Source of the DNA: Aegilops tauschii subsp. strangulata
Lineage: Eukaryota; Streptophyta; Magnoliopsida; Poales; Poaceae
Assembly: GCF_002575655.3 (NCBI RefSeq)
Contig: NC_053037.3
Location: 147,137,207-147,201,206 of the forward strand
Reading direction: 5' to 3'
DNA length: 64,000 nucleotides
Within the stretch, counting starts at the first letter, position 1, and every line of letters begins with the position of its first letter. Position numbers and translations under genes: made by a program. This document shows, one piece after another, positions 56,285-64,000 of the stretch. A model generated the notes under the pieces. That model saw nothing but the letters and a program-made list of their open reading frames with translations. It was not told the DNA's origin and searched no databases.

Positions 56285-57790
56285 TGATACGTCTCCAACG
56301 TATCTATACTTTATGAAGTATTCATGCCATGTTTATAACAGTTTTATATGATTTTGGTATGATTTTATTAGAACTAACCCGGACTGACGCTGTTTTCAGC
56401 AGAACTACCGTGGTGTTGTTTTTGTGCAGAAATAAAAGTTCTCGGAATGCGATGATAATCAACAGAGAATTTTTCTAAAAAATATAAAAAATACTGGAAC
56501 GAAGAGTTACCGGAGGGGAGGCCCGTGGGCTCCACAAGGGTGGAGGGCGTGCCCCTGTGCCTCGTGGACTTCCCGTGGGCCCCCCTGACTTGTTCTCGAC
56601 GCCAACCTCTCCTATAAATACCCAAACCTCCAGAAAATAACCTAGATCGGAAGTTCCGCCGCCGCAAGCGTCTGTAGCCACGAGAAATCAATCTAGGCCC
56701 TCTCTGGCACCCTGCCGGAGGGGGCCATCATCACCGGAGGCCATGGGGGAGGATCCCAGAGGGGCCATCATTGTCATGAAGGCCAAGGACCAGAGGGAGA
56801 ACCTTTCCCCATCCAGGGGGTTAGCCATGGAGGAGGAAGCAAAAGGGGGGAACCTCTCCTCCTCTCTCTCTCGGTGGCGCCGGAGTGCCATCGGGAGGGG
56901 AATCATCGCCGCGGTGATCGTCTTCATCAACATCACCATCATCATCACCATCCTCATCTCTTTTATGTGGTCCACTCTCCCGCACCCCGCTGTAATCCCT
57001 ACTTGAACATGGTGCTTTATGCCACATATTATGATCCAATGATGTGTTGCCATCCTATGATGTTTTGAGTAGATATCCTTTGTCTTTGGGTTGATTGATG
57101 ATCTAGATTGGTATGAGTTGTATGTTTTATTTCGGTGCTGTCCTTGTGCCCTCCGTGTCGCGCAAGCGTGAGGGATTCCCGCCATAGGGTGTTGCAATAC
57201 GTTCATGATTCGCTTATAGTGGGTTGCTTGAGTGACAGAATCATAAACTCGAGTAAGGGGGTTATTGCGTATGGGATAAAGGGGACTTGATGCTTTAATG
57301 CTATGGTTGGGTTTTACCTTAATGATCTTTAGTAGTTGCGGATGCTTGCTAGAGTTCCAATCATAAGTGCATATGATCCAAGAAGAGAAAGTATGTTAGC
57401 TTATGCCTCTCCCTCATATGAAATTGCAATAGTGATTACCGGTCTTGTTAACAATTGCCTAGGATAATTCCGCACACCGACCCATCATTATTCCACACTC
57501 GCTATTTATAATATTTAGTAATATATTCTAACTTTATTATAACAGCACCTACTTTTATGTTTTAGCTCCCCGATACCATGCAAAGTTATCCTATTCATAC
57601 CCACAACATAGTTTTATTTCTCGTTTCTAGTTGGAAGCAAACGTTCGGTGTACGTAGAGTCGTATCAGTGGCAGATAGGACTTGAGAGAATATTGATCTT
57701 ACCTTTAGCTCCTTGTGGGTTCGACACTCCATACTTATCACTTCCACCTTTGGGAATTGCTACGATGATTCCCTGCACTTGGATTATCCA
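56285..57790 (+). repeat. Gypsy-B 5' LTR
   Basis: TGATACGTCTCCAACG to ATTATCCA. TATAAATA at 56613-56620 is the likely core promoter. The first 340 bp differ from the 3' LTR at about 24 positions (7%), but the last 750 bp at only about 19 (2.5%). Confidence 0.92.
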
Positions 57791-57799
57791 GCTCTTTTC

Positions 57800-57817
57800 T
57801 GGGGCCGTTGCTGGGGA
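57800..57817 (+). other. Gypsy-B primer binding site, tRNA-Asp type (mutated)
   Basis: TGGGGCCGTTGCTGGGGA, 9 nt after the LTR, matches the tRNA-Asp complement TGGCGCCGTTGCCGGGGA at 16 of 18 positions. This primer is typical of Athila-group Gypsy elements. Confidence 0.82.
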
Positions 57818-58917
57818 GCAATAGCGTGGGGTTGGTATTCTCGTGTGTGCTTGTTCGCTTTCTTCACTAAGTAGATTTTGTTTTTCCTTTTTTTTCTATT
57901 TAGTTGTGGGTGAAACATACATTTTTTTAAAAGAATGAAAATACAAAAAAATTACTTGCCTCTCATGCCTAAAAAGTTTTTCAATAAGAGAAGTGATTGA
58001 AAGGTTATGCATTGGAGAAGTGAGGGTCGACCTTGAACACTTGTGTTCATGCTCATGGAAACAATGTAAAAATATTCATGGAAGCTTCTCTGAAAAAAAA
58101 ATATCCCCTTGTATATTTCCATTGTATTATAAAAATAATGTGCCAAGCTTTGGTTTCAGGATGATTAGATTGCTTGTCTACTATGTGCAGTACAAAAACA
58201 GAAACTTTGGTTGTAGTGCGTGAATTAACGTTTTTACTGGAAAGTCAAACGGATCTGAAACTTTTTGCACATTACTTCTGTACAAATTGTTTAAATTTTT
58301 GTATGTTTTTAGAATTTTTTGGAGTTACAGAAGTTTACTAAACTTCCAGATTACTACAGACGGTCCTGTTTTTGACAGATTCTGTTTTCTATGTGTTGAT
58401 CGCTTATTTTGATGAATCTATGGGTAGTATCGGGGGGTATGAACCATGGTGAAGTTGGAATACAGTAGATAAAGTGCTAATATGAAATTGGAATGAGTTT
58501 GCAATAGTACCTAAAGGTAGTGATTTGCTTTAGTATACTAACGGATCTCACAAAGTTTTTGTTAAGTTTTTGTGGATGAAGTGTTCGAAGAAGGAGGAGT
58601 TACCAATGTGAGAAGAATAAAGAGAGGCAAGATTTCAAGCTTGCGGATGCCCAAGGCACCCCAAGTAAATATTCCAAGGATACTCAAGCACCTAAGCTTG
58701 GGGATGCCCCGGTTGGCATCCCATCTTTCTTCTTCAACAATTATCGGTATACCTCGGTTTTTGTTTTGTTCACATGATTTGTGTCCTTTGTGTTTTTCTT
58801 TTTCTTTAAGAACCATGCTAGTATGAGATAGCCCTTCATCGATTTATAGAATGCTTCATGTGCTTCACTTATATCTTTTGGAGTATGAATAATACTATCA
58901 TCTAAAGCGGTTTTGGA
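57818..58917 (+). mobile_element. Gypsy-B interior, non-coding, with module copy 1
   Basis: No credible ORF. A roughly 100-bp module (about 58635-58740) with GATGCCCAAGGCACCCCAAG, CCTAAGCTTGGGGATGCCCC and GGCATCCC(A/C)TCTTTC recurs at 60205-60320. Confidence 0.65.
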
Positions 58918-59565
58918 AGAGTGTCAACTTTAGGAATTAGTGATCCCACTATTTTGGAGGGTGTTGAATCTTAGTGTGATATTTATGAAACTGGATTTGG
59001 AAGAGTGTCGACTTTAGTTAGTAATAATTCCACTATTTCGGAAGAGGTTCCAATTGATTATGAGAACAAAGTTGCTATCTATGATGATTATTGTGATGAC
59101 ATGTATGCTATAAAGAATAATGTTAACCATGAAACTTGTCATCATGATTTTAATTTTCAATTGGATTATGCCTCACATGACAGTTATTTTGTTGAGTTTG
59201 CTCCCACTATTCCGAATGAGAAGAATTTTGCTTATGTGGAAATTAGTAAAATTTCTATGCTTGTAGATCATGAATAGAATGCTTTATGTGATGGTTATAT
59301 TGTTGAACTCATTCATGATGCTACTGAAAATTATTATGAGGGAGGAATACATGCTTGTAGGAGTTGCAGTAATATCAAGTTTCCTCTCTATGTGCTTAAA
59401 GTTTTGAAGTTATACTTGTTTTGCCTTCCTATGCTAGTTGATTCTTGTTCCTATAAATTGTGTGCTCACAAAATCCCTAGTCATAGGACGTGGGTTAGAT
59501 TTAAATGTGCTAGTCATATTCTTCATGATGCTCTCTTTATGTTTCAATTCTTATCTTTTGTGTGA
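58918..59565 (+). pseudogene. Gypsy-B interior ORF remnant, function unknown
   Basis: A single frame with stops at about 58975 and 59275 reads ISDPTILEGVES, then SEEVPIDYENKVAIYDDYCD, HETCHHDFNFQLDYASHDSY, YIVELIHDATENYYEGGIHA, FPLYVLKVLKLYLFCLPMLV and ASHILHDALFMFQFLSFV, ending TGA at 59563-59565. It is acidic and aromatic-rich at first, more hydrophobic later. It is not gag, protease, RT or integrase by motif. From memory, similar ORFs recur in non-autonomous Triticeae Gypsy families, but I cannot name a function. Confidence 0.6.
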
Positions 59566-61852
59566 GCATCATTGAAATCATCATGCCTAGCTAAAAGGCA
59601 ATAAAGAAAAGCGCTTGTTGGGAGACAACCCAATATTTACCCTTACTGTTTTTGTGTGTTTACATGATTAAGCTACTGTAGTAATCATGTTTTATAGCTT
59701 TTGTTTCAATAAAGTGCCAAGTAAGATCTTTGGGAAGACTTGGATGAAAGTTAATGTGATCTTGCTGTAAAAAACAGAAACTTTGCGCTCACGAGATTAG
59801 CTGTATTTTTTTTTACAGAAGAGCGATTTTGAGTTGATTCTTTTTGCAGAAGATTAATACACAAATTCCTCACGTCCAACGATTTATTTCATAATTTTTG
59901 GAGTAGCAGAAGTATGGTTTCTGTTCAGATCATTACAGACTGTTCTGTTTCTGACATATTCTGTTTTCATTGCATAGTTTGTTTTCTAGTTTCTACGGCT
60001 TATATTTCTCAATATAAATTGTAGAAATGATATGGTACAGTAGGAATTGTGTGAGAACAATTATGAACCTTGTCTTTGATAGTACCAAAGTGAATGGTTT
60101 ACTCTTTATCATACTAACCTATCTCACGAAGTTCCGTTAAGTTTTGTGTGATTGAAGTTTTCAAGCTTTGGGTGAGATATCGATATGAGGAGAGTAAGGA
60201 GTGGAAAGACCCTAAGCTTGGGGATGCCCAGGGCACCCCAAGGTAATATGCAAGGAAGACTCGCGCCTAAGCTTCGGGATGCCCCGGGAGGCATCCCCTC
60301 TTTCGTCTTCAAAACTATCGGTATACCTTACTCGGAGCTATATTTTTATTCGTCACATGATATGTGTTTTGCTTGGAGCGTATTCTCAATTTTACTTGTT
60401 GTTTGAATAAAATAATCGGATCTGAAATCTTGAATGAAAAAGAATCCTCCCATGGCTAGTTAATTATTTGACTACTCAGTGTTCTTCACTTATATCTTTT
60501 TGGAGCAGTTTGTCATTTACTCACGTGCTTCACGTATATCCTATGAGTAAATGGTTGAATGAATTGAATATCATAAATCTGAATTTATATACGTTGCATA
60601 TGCTTATAACATGGGGAGTAATGACTTCACACATAATAAGTATAGGTAGTAAACTTATTGAAAGTTAGCAAACGCAGAATTGGTCACTCAAACAATTCAT
60701 GAAAGAATATTGAAGGAAGAGAGATTTCACATATAAATATACTATCTTGGACATATTTTGTAATTGTGAGCACTCATTAAAATATGACATGCTAAAAAGT
60801 TGATGTTGGACAAGGAAGACAACTTAATGGATTACGTTTTCCTATATCCGAAACGTTATATTGTCGTGGATCATCCAACATGTTGAGCTTGCCTTTCCCT
60901 CTCATGCTAGCCAAATTCTTTGCACCAAGTAGAGATACTACTTGTGCTTCCAAACATTCCTTAACCCAGTTTTGCCATGAGAGTCCACCATACCTACCTA
61001 TGGATTGAGTAAGATCCTTCAAGTAAGTTGACATCAGTGCATGCAATAAAAAATTGATCCTTCAATATGTATGATCTATTAGTGCGAAGAAAATAAGCTT
61101 TATATGAACTTGTGATAGGGAAGAAATAAAAGCGATGGACTGCATAATAAAGGTCTTTATCACAAGCGGCAATATAAAGTGACGTTCTTTTGCATTAAGA
61201 TCTTGTGCATCCAACCATAAAAGCGCATGACAACCTTTGCTCCCCTCTGCGAAGGGCCTATATTTTACTTTTACCTTCTACCCTTATACAAGAGTCATGG
61301 TGATCATCACCTTTCCTTTTTACACTTTTTCCCTTTGGCGAGCACTTTGTGTTGGAGCGATCCGGATATATATATCCACTTGGATGTAGGTTTCATAAAT
61401 TATTATTGTTGACATTACCCTTGAGGTAAAAGGTTGGGAGGCGAAACTATAAGCCCCTATCTTTCTTTGTGTCCAATTAAAACTTTGAACCCATAAATAT
61501 CACATGAGTGTTAGCAATTGTGAAAGATTAAATGATAGTTGAGTATGTGGAGTTTGCTGAATCAAAGCTCTTACATAGACCCTTCCTGAAAATAAGATGA
61601 ATTGCAATTGTTTGATGACTAAGAGCACGGTTTGTTAGTTTTCAAGAAAGTTTATGATCTATACTTTAACATGTGAATAGCTTGTTACTTGATCATGAGA
61701 AGTTTCATGAGTTGAGCTACTCTTATGATATATATAATGATGCTAGAAAAAGTGATTGGAACTATCATTGATCAAAATTATGCACTTGCTAGCATTCACA
61801 CTTCATATATTATTTCTTTTATCATTTACCTACTCGAGGATGAGCGGGAATT
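59566..61852 (+). mobile_element. Gypsy-B interior, non-coding, with module copy 2
   Basis: AT-rich sequence without a credible ORF. It contains AAAAGCGCTTGTTGGGAGACA near 59608 and the second copy of the GATGCCC(A)GGGCACCCCAAG module (60205-60320). Confidence 0.65.
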
Positions 61853-61866
61853 AAGCTTGGGGATGC
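61853..61866 (+). other. Gypsy-B polypurine tract region
   Basis: AAGCTTGGGGATGC directly precedes the 3' LTR start at 61867, the position expected of the plus-strand primer. Confidence 0.75.
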
Positions 61867-63373
61867 TGATACGTCTCCAACGTATCTATAATTTATGAAG
61901 TATTCATGCCATGTTTACAATAGTTTTACATGATTTTGGTCTGATTTGATTAGAACTAACCCGGACCGACACTGTTTTCAGCAGAACTACCGTGGTGTTG
62001 TTTTTGTGTAGAAATAAAATTCTCGGAATGCGATGAAAATCAACGGAGAATTTTTCTGGAAAATATAAAAAATACTGGAACGAAGAGTTATCGGAGGGGC
62101 AGCTCGTGGGCCCCACGAGGGTGGAGGGCGCGCCCCTGTGCCTCGTGGAATTCCCGTGGGGCCCCCTGACTTGTTCTCGACGCCTACCTCTCCTATAAAT
62201 ACCCAAACCTCCAGAAAATAACCTAGATCGGAAGTTCCACCGCCGCAAGCCTCTGTAGCCACGAGAAATCAATCTAGGCCCTCTCTGGCACCCTGCCGGA
62301 GGGGGCCATCATCACGGGAGGCCATGGGGGAGGATCCAGAGGGGCCATCATTGCCATGAAGGCCAAAAACCAGAGGGAGAACCTCTGCCCATCTAGGGGG
62401 TTAGCCATGGAGGAGGAAGCAAAAGGGGGGAACCTCTCCTCCTATCTCTCTCGGTGACGCCGGAGTGCCATCGGGAGGGGAATCATCGCCGCGGTGATCA
62501 TCTTCATCAACATCACCATCATCATCACCATCCTCATCTCTTTTATGCGGTCCACTCTCCCGCACCCCGCTGTAATCCCTACTTGAACATGGTGCTTTAT
62601 GCCACATATTATGATCCAATGATGTGTTGCCATCCTATGATGTTTTGAGTAGATATCCTTTGTCTTTGGGTTGATTGATGATCTAGATTGGTATGAGTTG
62701 TATGTTTTATTTCAATGCTGTCCTATTGTGCCCTCCGTGTCGCACAAGCGTGAGGGATTCCCGCCGTAGGGTGTTGCAATACGTTCATGATTCGCTTATA
62801 GTGGGTTGCTTGAGTGACAGAAGCATAAACCCGAGTAAGGGGGTTGTTGCGTATGGGATAAAGTGGACTTGATGCTTTAATGCTATGGTTGGGTTTTACC
62901 TTAATGATCTTTAGTAGTTGCGGATGCTTGCTAGAGTTCCAATCATAAGTGCATATGATCCAAGAAGAGAAAGTATGTTAGCTTATGCCTCTCCCTCATA
63001 TGAAATTGCAATAGTGATTACCGGTCTTGTTAACAATTGCCTAGGATAATTCCGCACACCGACCCATCATTATTCCACACTCGCTATTTATAATATTTAG
63101 TAATATATTCTAACTTTATGATAACAGCACCTACTTTTTTGTTTTAGCTCTCCGATACCATGCAAAGTTATCCTCTTCATACCCACAACGTAGTTTTATT
63201 TCTTGTTTCTAGTTGGAAGCAAACGTTCGGTGTACGTAGAGTCGTATCAGTGGCAGATAGGACTTGAGAGAATATTGATCTTACCTTTAGCTCCTTGTGG
63301 GTTCGACACTCCATACTTATCACTTCCACCTTTGGGAATTGCTACGTTGGTTCCCTGCACTTGGGGATTATCA
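61867..63373 (+). repeat. Gypsy-B 3' LTR
   Basis: 1507 bp, TGATACGTCTCC to GGGGATTATCA, followed by the target duplication GGCCC. TATAAATA at 62194-62201 corresponds to the core promoter in the 5' LTR. Confidence 0.93.
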
Positions 63374-63378
63374 GGCCC

Positions 63379-63583
63379 CTATGTCATCGAGGAGGTTTAC
63401 CAGTCTGGAGCCATCAAAATAAATAATTTCGAAGGCACTAACCCGAAGGTTGTTAATGGGCAACGAATAAAGCATTATATTTCAGGTACGCCTATTAACG
63501 TTGAAAGTAATATTATCCAAACTTTGACACCGGAAGGACACATAAAAGAGTCCTTCCGGAACACTCCAGAATCGTCAAAATAA
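63379..63583 (+). pseudogene. pol: Athila-like carrier Pol, C-terminal end
   Basis: Continues the integrase frame broken at 56284: YVIEEVYQSGAIKINNFEGT, NPKVVNGQRIKHYI, FRNTPESSK and TAA at 63581. The join is exact after removal of Gypsy-B and one copy of GGCCC. No stop occurs in this segment. Confidence 0.88.
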
Positions 63584-63906
63584 GGAGGTACATGAACGGT
63601 AAGTAAACGGACTCCGAAAAATCTGCAAAAATATTTTTTATCAGTTTTGGAATATTTTAAAATTTTGGAAATAAAGAAACTTCCAGGAAGCGTCCCCTGG
63701 TGGGCACAAGATACCAGGGCGCGCCAGGCTCAGGTGGGTTGTGCCGACCTGGGACACCTCACGTACTCTGCTTTTCTCCCATATGCTTGTCCTCCAAGAT
63801 AAAAAATCTATATATACTTCCCGAACCTGTTAACCACCGTATCGCGGAGAAAATCCTCTGTTCTCTTTTCTTGCTATTTGTGGTCAGATTTGTCAAGCTA
63901 GGCATC
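63584..63906 (+). promoter_or_regulatory. Spacer with candidate internal promoter after pol
   Basis: The spacer holds an imperfect inverted pair of GGTGGGCACAA and TTGTGCC(G)ACCT type (about 63700-63750), as in the carrier LTR near 52562. TATATATAC follows at 63809-63817 and then a C-rich leader. The ATG at 63907 is 90 nt past the TATA box. This arrangement suggests an independent promoter for the last ORF. Confidence 0.4.
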
Positions 63907-64000
63907 ATGTCTTCCTGCTCCTCCAACCACATGGAAGAAGATGCTTGGCTGATGAAGATCGAGACAAAGAGAGAGGAGCCCACGGACGCTATCACGGGTG
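63907..64000 (+). CDS. Start of an ORF cut by the window end
   Basis: ATG at 63907 opens a frame of 31 codons to the edge without a stop: MSSCSSNHMEEDAWLMKIET, then KREEPTDAITG. It lies after pol in the carrier, where Athila elements can carry an additional (env-like) ORF. The visible part is too short to identify; it shows no signal peptide. Confidence 0.4.
   Translation, partial: MSSCSSNHMEEDAWLMKIETKREEPTDAITG

Larger units (their letters stand above)
56285..63373 (+). mobile_element. Gypsy-B: non-autonomous Gypsy, 7.09 kb, TSD GGCCC
   Basis: LTRs 56285-57790 and 61867-63373 (TGATACG...TATCA). A perfect duplication GGCCC flanks it (56280-56284 and 63374-63378). Removing it restores the carrier frame KWEGP|YVIEEV. 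The interior has no gag-pol, only a decayed ORF of unknown function. A tRNA-Asp-type primer site and a polypurine tract are present, so it could still be copied by enzymes from elsewhere. Confidence 0.93.
52292..64000 (+). mobile_element. Athila-like Gypsy carrier, deleted and interrupted, runs off the window
   Basis: It starts with a truncated LTR (TGATACGTCCATTTTGCATC), passes directly into pol, is split by Gypsy-B (56285-63373), resumes pol at 63379 and continues to the window end. Domain order is RT, RNase H, integrase, as in Gypsy. Gag, protease, the LTR end and the primer site are deleted. The candidate left target duplication is ATGGC (52287-52291); the 3' LTR is outside the window. 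Confidence 0.88.

Overview
The window is intergenic DNA of a large plant genome, almost certainly a Triticeae grass (wheat, Aegilops, barley or rye type). I infer this from its content: BARE/Angela-type Copia LTRs, Gypsy LTRs opening TGATACGTC, a Tat-type Gypsy with an antisense ORF, a large CACTA element, small Helitrons and many solo LTRs. I find no intact host gene, tRNA or functional rRNA gene. Every protein-like stretch is a decayed transposon gene or a captured or degenerate gene fragment. Element names such as 'Copia-1' are labels used only in this report; family names would need a TREP or RepeatMasker search.

Layout. 1-10691: a non-autonomous LTR retrotransposon on the minus strand (left LTR cut by the window edge), with 3.66-kb LTRs and a 4.2-kb non-coding interior. 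10692-16089: a Helitron 3' end, a strong hairpin, 3 kb of AT-rich degenerate repeat, a complete 230-bp Helitron (14317-14546) and a possible further Helitron 5' end (15094). 16090-34491: Copia-1 (plus), whose gag is split by an 11.7-kb CACTA element (18468-30185, TSD TAG). The CACTA carries a foldback, a 5S-rRNA-like sequence, gene fragments including a B3-like one with an intron, and tandem arrays of 501-bp and 247-bp units. No transposase is recognisable in it.

34492-52291: an inverted Copia LTR (Copia-3) starts inside the Copia-1 3' LTR and is itself split by a 1.5-kb solo Gypsy LTR (TSD TACGA). Copia-2 starts at 36434. Its LTR is split after 11 bp by an 11.45-kb Tat-type Gypsy (36445-47895, minus, TSD AAATA) and again by a solo Gypsy LTR (48916-50472, TSD AGAGG). 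52292-64000: an Athila-like Gypsy carrier whose truncated LTR is fused directly to pol. A 7.1-kb non-autonomous Gypsy (56285-63373, TSD GGCCC) sits inside its pol, and the carrier runs off the right edge with a TATA box and the start of another ORF.

How it fits together. The parts do not form a pathway. They are successive insertions up to five deep: Copia-1 > Copia-3 > Copia-2 > Athila-like carrier > Gypsy-B. Target-site duplications, and reading frames that resume across insertions, support the main joints. Rough hand-counted LTR divergence (about 6% Copia-1, about 3.6% Tat Gypsy, about 1.7% for the element at 1-10691) agrees with the nesting order.
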